DNA from: Rhizobium phaseoli
Lineage (GTDB): Bacteria; Pseudomonadota; Alphaproteobacteria; Rhizobiales; Rhizobiaceae
DNA: 64,000 bases
Assembly (NCBI RefSeq): GCF_010668805.1
Contig: NZ_WUFT01000012.1
Coordinates: forward strand, 1 to 64,000
Direction of reading: 5' to 3'
Part shown: positions 16,464-24,390 of the stretch, in pieces
Numbering within the stretch: position 1 is the stretch's first letter
Layout of the letters: each line of letters starts with the position of its first letter
Translations under genes and position numbers: made by a program
The notes under the pieces: generated by a model
Seen by the model: only the letters and a program-made list of their open reading frames with translations
Database searches by the model: none
What the model was told of the DNA's origin: nothing

Positions 16464-18416
16464 CTATTCGCGGCGCCATTCGACGCGGCGGTTCAGCGCA
16501 TCGACATCGTCTTCGGTGAGGTTTGCGGTTGCCGTCACATCCACCGGCTCGGAGGCGCCGCGGCCTTCGGCGTCGATCGAGGCATCGATGCCGTGGCTCT
16601 TGAGGAAATCGGCGACGGCCTGGGCCCGGCGCTCTGACAGTTTCTGATTATAGTCGTCACCGCCGCGCCGGTCGGTGTGGCCGATGAGGATGACGCGGCC
16701 GGGTTTCTGCTCCTTCAAGGCTTCGAGCAATTCCTGGGCGGCCTCGGTGCCGATCGAGGTGAAGCTCGACTTGTTGAAATCGAAGGTGATCGGCACCGGA
16801 ATGGAGACCGGCACGATGCCGCGGACATTTTCGGAATAGATGCCGCCGAGCACGCCGCTGCGGTGATCCTTCTCAGCCGGCACGAAGCTGCCCTGAGGAT
16901 TGTCGCTCGTCGGGTTGGCGGCAAGGATGCGGGCCTGGGCGGCGCGTTGGATGAGATCGGAGATCGTGTCGGCCGGCGGCGCCTTCGGCGTGCGGGTCTC
17001 GTTCTTGATGATCTCGATCGCCTGCTGGTAATCGGCGGCGGCATCGGCGAAGCGGCGGGCGGAGAAGTAGATCTCGCCGAGCGTGGCGGAGGCCTGCCAG
17101 AGCACCTGCGGGCTGTCGGCAGCGACAAGCAGCGGTTCGTAATCGGTGACCGGCTGGTTGGCGGCCATCATCTCCTGGGCAGCGGCGAGCCTGAGGGCTG
17201 CGACGCGGCGCTGGGCATTGACCTGGAACTGGCCGCAATCGGCGCTGACGGCAATCGTATCGGCTTCAGCGGCGGCAGCCGTGATGTCCTTGGCGGCAAC
17301 GGCGGTGTTCAGCTTGTCGAGAAGGGCGGTGCAGGCAGGCGTATCGGCATTCGCCACCTCGATCTCTTCGCCGGCCTGCTCGGGCTCGGCCGAGCGGCCG
17401 AGGTTCAGCTGCGGCATCTTGATGCTGAAACCGCCGGGAAGCTTGAACTGTGGCATCTTGAGCTGCGGCATCGGCAGCTTCGGCATCTGGGTCTGGGACG
17501 ACTGGGTTGGCTGCTTATACTGCTTTGACTGCGTGTATTGGGTCGGCCGGGTGGACGAGGTGGTGTCGGCGGGGCCGATCAATTGCAGCTCATCGGCGGC
17601 AAGCTCCTGGCCGGGCGCCAGATTGGTGACGATCTTGTATTTCTTTGGCGGCTGTTGTGCGGCCTGCTCGACCGGCTTCGGGGCAACATTTTTCGGGGTG
17701 ACTGGCTTCGGTTTTTCCACCACCGTTTCCGGCTTCTTGGCGACTTCCTGTTTGATCACCGGCTTCGGTTTCGGGGCAACGGGCGGCTTTGCAGCCTGTT
17801 CGACCGGTGCGGGTTTTGCTGCGGGGGCGGCTGCAACCGGCGGGGCGGCCACGGGCGGCAGGGCCGCCGGGCTATCGACCGTCGTCAGCATCAGCGTCTT
17901 GCTGCTGATCTTGGTGCCGAGGCTGCGGGCTTCTTCAAGGCTGCGGGAGACGGCATCCATGCCGCCGTCGACCGAGCGGAACATGCCGCTGCCGCTGCCG
18001 CCGAGATCGGCGAAGATGTTCAGCGGCTTGGAGGAATAGAAAACCTTGATCTGCTCCTGTCCCACAGGACCGGAGACCTGCAGCCGGGCGCCGCTGGCCG
18101 GATCGGGCACCTGCACGCGCTTGCCTGGGCCGACGAGGGCGTCGGTCTGATACTTGTTCGGAAAGAGTTTGACGACGGAACCGTTCGGGGAGACGTTCAG
18201 CACGGTGACGTAGCTGTTCTCGGTCGACTGGATGAACAGGCCGACAACTTCGCCGATGGCGTATTTGGCCTCGGCGCGATCGAAGGTGATGCTGACAGGC
18301 CCGGTTTGCGCCGGCGCTTCGGTCAATGTGCGTTCGTTCTGCGCCTCGACGGCGGGAACCACCGAAAAGAGCGACAGAAAGGTGGCTGCGGCCAGGATGG
18401 CTTTGCGGTTGAGCAT
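16464..18416 (-). CDS. DUF4384 and OmpA-domain envelope protein
   Basis: First gene of the protease operon, 650 residues from ATG 18416 with a GAGGAGG site upstream. A signal peptide covers about residues 1-26. Residues 40-130 are a DUF4384-like domain (YAIGEVVGLFIQSTENSYVT, VVKLFPNKYQ), shared with the two protease proteins downstream. A long Pro/Lys/Ala-rich region and a Gln/Thr-rich segment follow, then a helical region and a C-terminal OmpA/MotB peptidoglycan-binding domain (ITFDFNKSSFTSIG, HTDRRGGDDYNQKLSERRAQ). The OmpA domain should hold the protein on the cell wall in the periplasm. It probably anchors or organises the proteolytic proteins encoded after it. Confidence 0.88.
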   Translation of the reverse strand: MLNRKAILAAATFLSLFSVVPAVEAQNERTLTEAPAQTGPVSITFDRAEAKYAIGEVVGLFIQSTENSYVTVLNVSPNGSVVKLFPNKYQTDALVGPGKRVQVPDPASGARLQVSGPVGQEQIKVFYSSKPLNIFADLGGSGSGMFRSVDGGMDAVSRSLEEARSLGTKISSKTLMLTTVDSPAALPPVAAPPVAAAPAAKPAPVEQAAKPPVAPKPKPVIKQEVAKKPETVVEKPKPVTPKNVAPKPVEQAAQQPPKKYKIVTNLAPGQELAADELQLIGPADTTSSTRPTQYTQSKQYKQPTQSSQTQMPKLPMPQLKMPQFKLPGGFSIKMPQLNLGRSAEPEQAGEEIEVANADTPACTALLDKLNTAVAAKDITAAAAEADTIAVSADCGQFQVNAQRRVAALRLAAAQEMMAANQPVTDYEPLLVAADSPQVLWQASATLGEIYFSARRFADAAADYQQAIEIIKNETRTPKAPPADTISDLIQRAAQARILAANPTSDNPQGSFVPAEKDHRSGVLGGIYSENVRGIVPVSIPVPITFDFNKSSFTSIGTEAAQELLEALKEQKPGRVILIGHTDRRGGDDYNQKLSERRAQAVADFLKSHGIDASIDAEGRGASEPVDVTATANLTEDDVDALNRRVEWRRE

Positions 18417-18627
18417 TGGAAAACCTCCTCTTCGAACAATCTCACACTGTGTTGAAGATGAGAATAGCACTGACCGGCGAAATTGGGATGGCTTTGCCTG
18501 TCTTGCTTGAGGGAGGGTTACAAATTATTTGGAACCTGCAAGAAACCGTCCCGGAAAGGCCGTGAGCAAGACTCGGGATCGGCAATATCCGCCGCCAGAT
18601 CTAGTTTTTTTGACTTTGGAGCGCTGC
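18417..18627 (-). promoter_or_regulatory. Upstream region of the protease operon
   Basis: The 211 bases between the start of the DUF4384/OmpA gene and the stop of the next minus-strand gene should hold the promoter of the five-gene operon. A T-rich run lies at 18603-18610. I see no operator palindrome strong enough to name a regulator. Confidence 0.4.
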
Positions 18628-19014
18628 TTAGTTCTTGGGTTTTTGCCCGGCTGATTTCAAAATCGAGATCAGGTCGCTCATCCCCTCGGGCGAGGAGTTA
18701 TAGAGCCAGAGAATATCCGGATTATCGACCGTGAATTCCTTGCCGGGGCCTGAGCCCATGTCGCGGCCGGGCGAGGTCGCGTCCGGGAGTTTGCCTTGAC
18801 CGGGTGTCAGCCCCTTGGCGCTTTCGTGTTCTGTGATGATTGCGGTCGCTGCGGCAAAGGCCTTCTCGTCATGCTGGCGCAGCGCGGCAAGCGCGGGGTT
18901 GCGCGCCGCCAGCGCATCCTCGGCCGGGCCGGCATGGCCAAGCTGAGGCATCTGCAACGCCAGCAGCAGGCCGATCGACAGGGCTATGAGCCGGGATTTC
19001 GTCATCGTCGTCAT
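18628..19014 (-). CDS. Small exported protein of unknown function
   Basis: From ATG 19014 the product is 128 residues: a signal peptide (SRLIALSIGLLLALQMPQLG, cleavage near HAGP) and a mature part of about 100 residues without Cys. The end (DILWLYNSSPEGMSDLISIL) looks amphipathic. I do not recognise a family. The ribosome site is weak, and an ATG at 19005 is equally possible. It lies 211 bases upstream of the protease operon in the same direction and is exported like those proteins, so it may be part of the system. Confidence 0.6.
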   Translation of the reverse strand: MTTMTKSRLIALSIGLLLALQMPQLGHAGPAEDALAARNPALAALRQHDEKAFAAATAIITEHESAKGLTPGQGKLPDATSPGRDMGSGPGKEFTVDNPDILWLYNSSPEGMSDLISILKSAGQKPKN

Positions 19015-19172
19015 ATCCGTCTTATGGGCGCTACCGCGCACGACCAGTGCTTGGATAACTGGCGTCCCGACAATAGGCAGAGGCCGGAAAGATGGCAACG
19101 GCGCTCAGTGCCAATCGATTGGGAGGGGTGAAATCGGCTGGCAGCACGATGCGAGCGTTGAAGCTGCTGTGG

Positions 19173-19769
19173 TCAGAGGATCTTCAACTGCTGCAGGCCG
19201 AGGCGGAGATCGCGCAGCATTTCGCCGAAGATCTCCTCGATCTGTCCCGTCGACCAGACCACCATGGTGCCGTAGGGCGAGCGCTTGCGCTGCATGAAGC
19301 CGGCCGTCTCGAAATCGATCAGCGTCTTGCGGCAGGTCTCGCTCGACATCACCGCCACCAGGAAACGGGCGAGATTGGACTGGTCGATCGCCCCTGATTT
19401 ATCCGCCCAGTTCTGGATCAGCCGCGGCTTGGTGTCGGCGGTGAACATCGAGGCGAGCGCCCGATCCTGCGACAGCCCGAGCCGCTGCAGCTTGGCCGGA
19501 TCGCGGGTCAGCGACACCACGTAATCATTGTGCAGATCGGCGAAGCGCTCGATATCCTCGGCCGTGTTGATGCCGAACACTTTCATCGAATAGAGGAACT
19601 CGGCCATCAGATAGGTCGGCTCGGAGCGCAGCTGCGCCAGATGCTTGTCGTCGGTGCTTTGCGAGGCGGCGCAGACGCGATCGGAGAAGCCTATCCTTGC
19701 GGCGCGGACCTGCTCCAGCAGGCTGATGTCGAGCGCCAGTTCGTCACCGTTCCATTCCAGCATAAGCAT
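19173..19769 (-). CDS. Uncharacterised soluble protein
   Basis: A 198-residue protein without signal peptide or membrane segment. The C-terminal third (SETCRKTLIDFETAGFMQRK followed by SPYGTMVVWSTGQIEEIFGE) has the look of a winged-helix end, with a recognition helix, a turn and a wing, but I cannot assign a family. It is divergent from the exported NlpC/P60-like gene at 19944 and lies upstream of the small exported protein in the same direction. A regulatory role for the region is possible. Confidence 0.6.
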   Translation of the reverse strand: MLMLEWNGDELALDISLLEQVRAARIGFSDRVCAASQSTDDKHLAQLRSEPTYLMAEFLYSMKVFGINTAEDIERFADLHNDYVVSLTRDPAKLQRLGLSQDRALASMFTADTKPRLIQNWADKSGAIDQSNLARFLVAVMSSETCRKTLIDFETAGFMQRKRSPYGTMVVWSTGQIEEIFGEMLRDLRLGLQQLKIL

Positions 19770-19943
19770 TTCCCGCCCGCAAATCTTCGAGACGATGATC
19801 TTGTACTATCGCCGACGCCGATCTCCAAATCGTTTGGAAAGCAACGGCTTGCTGAGGAGGCGCATCTATCTTACCATTTCGAAGACTTGACGGTCAGAGA
19901 AGGCCGAGCCGGCCTGACATCGTCCTGTTCGGGGGTCGAGGAC

Positions 19944-21548
19944 ATGCGTAGTTTTGGGTCGCATATTCTGATTGCCGCGGCACTTGCGGTCGCTTCGCCG
20001 GTTTTTGCCAAAGACACGACGATTATTGAGCTTCGCAGCGGCGATGGCGGCCGTTCGGTCGGCATTATTTCCGCCGGCGAGGAAGTCGAGGCATCGGGAC
20101 CCGCGGCGATCACCGTCGGCGACGACGGCACCATCTATATTCTCGACCAGAATAACGGCCGCGTGCTCGCCGTCGATGCCGAGCGCTCGCAGGCCGAGCC
20201 CGAGATCCTGCCGCTGCCGGACAATGCGACGCCCGAAGATCTCGCCGTCGTCCACAACGAGCTCTACCTCTGGTCGGACGGCGTCGTGCCGCTCGAGCGC
20301 TCCACCGAAGCCGACGGAAGGTCGCAGACGCTGCGCGCCGTCGATGGCGGCGATGCCGACGATTACACCCGCTCGGTCTTTGCCTCGATGGGCTCGGTGC
20401 CGCCGGGACCGCTGAACAGCATCGTCGATGAGATCGGCCGCAGCACCAGCCGTCCAGAGGCTCGCCCGCCGGTCATTCAATATGTGCCGAGCCGCGGGCT
20501 CGGCGATATCGTCGCCGAGGTCTCGGCTGCAAACGACAAGGCCGAAATCCTGCTGCGGCGCAGCAGCTCGGAGGAGAATTTCTTGTCGCTGCCGCTGACC
20601 TCGGAGGCCAGGATCGGCACCGTCGAACTTCTCGACATCGACACGACGGGCAGGCCCTATGCGCTGGTCGAACTGGTGCCCGCGGACCGGCCGGAGCGGA
20701 CCGGCATGCTGGTGGTGCGCTTCACGCCGAACGGGGTGGTGGACCGGGTCTACGACCTGCCGATCGACCCCGGCACGGTGTTTTCCAGGCGCTTCGTGGC
20801 GATCGGCCCGCGCGGCGACGTGCTCTATCTCAAATCGCAGGAAAGCCGGGCGCAGGTGCTGCGGCTCGACGGCCGCGACCCTGGCCGCAAGCTTGCCGTT
20901 ATCAGGCCGGCAAAGCCGCTGAATGCCGGCAAGCCGGGCAAGGCGCCGAAGGTGGCGATCGTGCCGAAGTCGCGCAGCGACGTCATCGAGCGGGCGATCG
21001 GCTTCGAGACGATGAACTGGCTGGTGACATCATCAGCCTATGGCAAGGACCCGGGCCCCGGCTGCCTCAACATGAACCGGCTGCGCCGGCCGATCTACCT
21101 GATCGGCAAGCGCGGACAGACGGTCAAGGGCGTTCCCTATTGCTGGGGCTGCAAGACGCGGCTCGAGGATTTCATGGACGGCGTCGAAAAGGGCCAGACC
21201 GCCGGCAATGTCTGCACCAAGAGCGCGCCGCAATCCAATATCCTCGGCGTCGACTGCTCCGGCTTCGTCAGCGACGCCTGGGGCCTGAAGATGCATGTCT
21301 CGACGCGCGCCATTCCCGATATTACCAAGCGCGTCTCCGACCCCTGGTCGATGCGGCCGGGCGACGCGCTGAACAAGCCTGGCTCGCATGTGCTCTTGTT
21401 CATGCGCTTCACCGACGACCGCAAGGTGGAGGTGATGGAGGCCTCGCCGAACGCCTGCAAGGGCCGCGTCTGCCGCAACACCTATTCGCTCGGCAGCCTG
21501 CTGATGCGCGGCTACCAGCCGGTGCGCTTCAAGGGGCTGGATGGGTAA
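19944..21548 (+). CDS. Exported NlpC/P60-like protein with propeller-like N-terminus
   Basis: I choose ATG 19944 (MRSFGSHILIAAALAVASPV), which gives a clear signal peptide and a GAGG site; the open frame continues upstream but without similarity. The 534-residue product has an N-terminal region of about 330 residues with repeating strands of the type VGDDGTIYILDQNNGRVLAV, as in NHL or other beta-propellers. The C-terminal 170 residues fit an NlpC/P60-type cysteine peptidase: Cys in GVDCSGFVSDAWG and His in KPGSHVLLF. Such domains cut peptidoglycan peptides in the periplasm. It lies beside the protease operon on the opposite strand. Four further Cys in the C-terminal part (YCWGCK and CKGRVC) may form disulfides. 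Confidence 0.8.
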   Translation: MRSFGSHILIAAALAVASPVFAKDTTIIELRSGDGGRSVGIISAGEEVEASGPAAITVGDDGTIYILDQNNGRVLAVDAERSQAEPEILPLPDNATPEDLAVVHNELYLWSDGVVPLERSTEADGRSQTLRAVDGGDADDYTRSVFASMGSVPPGPLNSIVDEIGRSTSRPEARPPVIQYVPSRGLGDIVAEVSAANDKAEILLRRSSSEENFLSLPLTSEARIGTVELLDIDTTGRPYALVELVPADRPERTGMLVVRFTPNGVVDRVYDLPIDPGTVFSRRFVAIGPRGDVLYLKSQESRAQVLRLDGRDPGRKLAVIRPAKPLNAGKPGKAPKVAIVPKSRSDVIERAIGFETMNWLVTSSAYGKDPGPGCLNMNRLRRPIYLIGKRGQTVKGVPYCWGCKTRLEDFMDGVEKGQTAGNVCTKSAPQSNILGVDCSGFVSDAWGLKMHVSTRAIPDITKRVSDPWSMRPGDALNKPGSHVLLFMRFTDDRKVEVMEASPNACKGRVCRNTYSLGSLLMRGYQPVRFKGLDG

Positions 21549-21552
21549 AGGC

Positions 21553-22203
21553 CTACCACCAGCTTTGCTGCGTCAGCCCATAGATTATCTTCTCCAGCTG
21601 CGCGATCTCGGGCGCGGAAACTTCGTGGGACCTGTCGGGCAGGATGTCGCAATGCAGCCGCGCGCGCGCCCTTGCCAGTGCCGCCGCCGCATCGGCGAAG
21701 GCATCGACGGGGATCCATGGATCCTTGTCGGAGCCCGTCAGATAGACCGGCAGCCTGTCGAGGTCGGCGAAGGGGCGGTCGCATGTCTGCGTGCCGACGC
21801 GGCAACCGGTCAGGGCGGCCATTGCGCCATGCCAGGGCCCGTGCTGCATGGCATATTCCAGCGCCAGGCAGGCGCCTTGGCTGAAGCCGCCGATAACGAG
21901 CGGCTTCGGATGGGCATGGCCGTTCGACAGCCCTTTGACCAGATCCCTGATATAGCCGATCGACTGTTCCAGCTGCTTGCGGGTCCGGTCCGTCAGCACG
22001 TCGGTGGCGCGGGCGTCGTACCAGCTGTTGGCGCGCGCGCGGGGCAGAAGGTAGGCGATGCCCTTCGTCCTCAACCTGGAAATCACCTGCTCCTGCATGT
22101 CCTCGGGCGACTGGGTTCGCCCATGGATGAAGACGCAGTGAACCAGGGCCTCCTCGGGTGGCACGCCGAGGAGGAGCGGTTCGTCGTGGTGCGACATCGG
22201 CAT
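21553..22203 (-). CDS. Phospholipase/carboxylesterase-family alpha/beta hydrolase
   Basis: A 216-residue serine hydrolase. FIHGRTQSPEDM forms the oxyanion-hole region, GGFSQGACLALE carries the nucleophilic Ser, LTGSDKDPWIPV the acidic residue and SHEVSAPE the His. It starts 4 bases after the stop of the VOC dioxygenase gene, so both form an operon. In Bacillus, the MhqD hydrolase and MhqO ring-cleaving dioxygenase are a similar pair in quinone resistance; this parallel is inference. Cytosolic. Confidence 0.85.
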   Translation of the reverse strand: MPMSHHDEPLLLGVPPEEALVHCVFIHGRTQSPEDMQEQVISRLRTKGIAYLLPRARANSWYDARATDVLTDRTRKQLEQSIGYIRDLVKGLSNGHAHPKPLVIGGFSQGACLALEYAMQHGPWHGAMAALTGCRVGTQTCDRPFADLDRLPVYLTGSDKDPWIPVDAFADAAAALARARARLHCDILPDRSHEVSAPEIAQLEKIIYGLTQQSWW

Positions 22204-22207
22204 TGGC

Positions 22208-23164
22208 TCAAAAATTCGCCGGTTCTAGTCCGGCGATCAGTTCCTGCTTGCGGTCTTCGAACCATGGGGGGAAAACCAGCGTGGTGCCGATCTGGTCGGC
22301 GGGTTCGTCGAGTGCCCAGCCACCCTCGACGGACCATGCGATTTCGAACAGCGCGCCGCCCGGCGAACGGACATAGCAAGACTTGAAATAATTGCGGTCC
22401 TTCTGGTCCGACACGTCGGTGAAGCCCAGGCCTTCGATGTGCGCCTTGAGCTTGAGCTGGTTTTCCTCGTTGCCGGTGTTGAGGGCGAGATGGTGGATCG
22501 TTCCACCCGCCAGCGTCCACGTGCCCTGGGGGCCGTTCGACTCGTGCAGCACTTCGACCATGCTGGTCGGTCCGCCGGGATTGGGCACCGAGAACATCAG
22601 GCCTTCGTCGCTGTCTGCTTCCTTCGTCATCGACATTCCGACGCCGAGGAAATCATCCATCGCGGTGCGGTCGAAGACGGCGATCGCCGCGCCGTAGATG
22701 CCCTTGATGCCATGCGCGGCAACAACGCCCTGCGCCTCGTTGACGATCGAGGCGCGGTTGTCCGCAGGGCTCTCGACCAGTTCGTGCGGGATGCCGCAGG
22801 GATGCTTGAAGGCAACGCGGGTGATGCCGAAGCGCGAAATCTTGGCTGCTTCGACGCCCTTGCCGTTCAGCCGGTCGATCCAGTAGCCGGCGGAGCCGAC
22901 GGGAATGGCCATCTGGATGATCTTGGACTGATTGGTGCCACGCCGGCCGAAAACACCGGGTTTCCGGAACGGGAAGGTGGTGATGATGGTGGAGGCATCG
23001 CCGTTCCGAGAGCCGTAATAGAGGTGGTAGACGGGGATCGTGCCGTCAAACAGCACGGTACGCTTGACCGAATGGAGGCCGAGCACTTTGGTGTAGAAGT
23101 CGTAATCTTCCTGCGCACCGTCGGTGCAAAGCGTCAGATGATGATATCCGCTGATAAGGGCCAT
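22208..23164 (-). CDS. VOC-family ring-cleaving dioxygenase (MhqO-like)
   Basis: A 318-residue protein with two vicinal-oxygen-chelate modules. MALISGYHHLTLCTDGAQED opens the first (metal His in YHHLTL), GGTIHHLALNT opens the second, and ALFEIAWSVEGG near the end gives the usual Glu ligand. Its length and sequence style match the MhqO/PcpA-like group, Fe(II) enzymes that open hydroquinone or other phenolic rings. GGAGGA precedes the start. It is divergent from the LysR gene at 23333 and followed by an esterase gene 4 bases on. Confidence 0.85.
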   Translation of the reverse strand: MALISGYHHLTLCTDGAQEDYDFYTKVLGLHSVKRTVLFDGTIPVYHLYYGSRNGDASTIITTFPFRKPGVFGRRGTNQSKIIQMAIPVGSAGYWIDRLNGKGVEAAKISRFGITRVAFKHPCGIPHELVESPADNRASIVNEAQGVVAAHGIKGIYGAAIAVFDRTAMDDFLGVGMSMTKEADSDEGLMFSVPNPGGPTSMVEVLHESNGPQGTWTLAGGTIHHLALNTGNEENQLKLKAHIEGLGFTDVSDQKDRNYFKSCYVRSPGGALFEIAWSVEGGWALDEPADQIGTTLVFPPWFEDRKQELIAGLEPANF

Positions 23165-23319
23165 GTTTTCCTCCTCCGGAAACGGTCTCCAATTCCGGAC
23201 GCGGATCCTCCCCCGCGTTCATCCGGAGCCACGATTGCCGGCAGGTCGAGCCGCGCATCGTGATCGTCACGACTATAGCCGATGCAATCGCCTGTTGATT
23301 GACATTTTTCATAGGAGCT

Positions 23320-23334
23320 ATAGCAAATTGCTAT
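23320..23334. promoter_or_regulatory. LysR-type operator overlapping the LysR start codon
   Basis: ATAGCAAATTGCTAT is a perfect 15-base palindrome containing T-N11-A, the core of LysR-type binding sites. It overlaps the ATG at 23333 of the LysR gene. Binding here would both block the regulator's own start region and face the divergent dioxygenase/esterase promoter in 23165-23319. Confidence 0.6.
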
Positions 23335-24325
23335 GAAGATCGTCGAAGCTCATCTCGTCCAGCTGGCCGCCGTGATCGAAACCGGTGGCGTGACCGAAGC
23401 CGCCGCGATGCTCGGCATGACACAGTCGGCGGTGTCACGCACCGTCTCCATCCTGGAAAAGCGCATCGGCGAGCCGCTTTTCGTCTCTGGCCGCCGGCCG
23501 ATGCAGCCCACCCCGCTCGGCGAGCAACTGGGCCAGCAGGGCAAGTCGATCCTGGCATCGTCGCGCAAGGCGATGGAGATCATCCGCAGCTTCAAGTCGG
23601 GATCGTCCGGCCGGGTGCGCATCGGCGGCGTGCCCTTCTTCATGGATGCCGTCGTCTCGCCGATGATCGCCTCGTTCCAGCGCGGCGAGCCGGGCATCAT
23701 GGTGCACCAGTCCTATGGCAATTATCCCGACCTCGTCGCCGAACTGGATTCTGGCCAGATCGATCTTGCGGTCACGCCGACCGGGTCGGTCGACATGCGC
23801 GCCGATCTTCATTTCGAGTCGATCCTGCCGGCACGCAACGTGCTCGCCTGCGGCGCCGGCCATCCGCTGGTACGCAAGCGCAGCGTCGCGACGGAGGATA
23901 TCGTCAACTACCCCTGGGTCGCACCGCTGCCAGGCTCGCCTCTGGTGCTCGACCTGCACAATATCCTGCTGACCCTCGGGCTTGAGGAAGTCGGCCTGCG
24001 CTATGCCGGCGGCTCGCTGCTCAGCGTCGTGAACTATCTTGCCGGCACCGACGCGCTGGCGATCCTGCCGCAATCCGTGGCCTATGCCTTTCGCGGCGAA
24101 AACAAGATCACCATCATTCCGCTCGACATTCCGCAGCCCGAAAGGGTGCTGGGGATCATGACCCGCAAGAAGCCCTATTCGAACCCCGCCGGCCGCAAGT
24201 TCCTGGGCCATCTCAGGCGGGAGTTTTCAGAACTGCGCCGCGCGGTCGAGAAGCATGAAAAGACGATCCACTGGGTCCAGGGACCGTTCATGGGCGAGCG
24301 CGAGCGCAAGGCAGCCACGGAATAG
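23333..24325 (+). CDS. LysR-family regulator of the dioxygenase/esterase unit
   Basis: A 330-residue LysR protein. The helix-turn-helix is MKIVEAHLVQLAAVIETGGV followed by TQSAVSRTVSILEKRIGEPL. The effector-binding domain begins near residue 92 (GRVRIGGVPFFMDAVV). It is closely related in style to the LysR at 33805, sharing the MKI-(E/D)-HLVQLAAV start and GGVPFFMDA, so the two are probably paralogues controlling neighbouring catabolic units. An AGGAG at 23313-23317 is 15 bases from the ATG, a rather long spacing, and the intervening bases are the operator palindrome. Confidence 0.9.
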   Translation: MKIVEAHLVQLAAVIETGGVTEAAAMLGMTQSAVSRTVSILEKRIGEPLFVSGRRPMQPTPLGEQLGQQGKSILASSRKAMEIIRSFKSGSSGRVRIGGVPFFMDAVVSPMIASFQRGEPGIMVHQSYGNYPDLVAELDSGQIDLAVTPTGSVDMRADLHFESILPARNVLACGAGHPLVRKRSVATEDIVNYPWVAPLPGSPLVLDLHNILLTLGLEEVGLRYAGGSLLSVVNYLAGTDALAILPQSVAYAFRGENKITIIPLDIPQPERVLGIMTRKKPYSNPAGRKFLGHLRREFSELRRAVEKHEKTIHWVQGPFMGERERKAATE

Positions 24326-24344
24326 AATTCGCGCGCAAAAACAA

Positions 24345-24363
24345 GGACGCGGCGACCGCGTCC
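24345..24363 (-). terminator. Terminator at the end of the unit 2 operon
   Basis: GGACGCGG and CCGCGTCC form a perfect 8-bp stem with a 3-base loop. On the minus strand the stem is followed by TTGTTTTTG, so it should act as an intrinsic terminator for the long operon ending at 24391. It also separates the convergent LysR gene that ends at 24325. Confidence 0.75.
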
Positions 24364-24390
24364 TCCTACGATGTCTTGTGACTAAAGCTA

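Noticed and set aside
19530..19943. N-terminal extension of the NlpC/P60-like frame
   Set aside because: It overlaps the opposite-strand gene at 19173-19769 and would hide the clear signal peptide at 19944.
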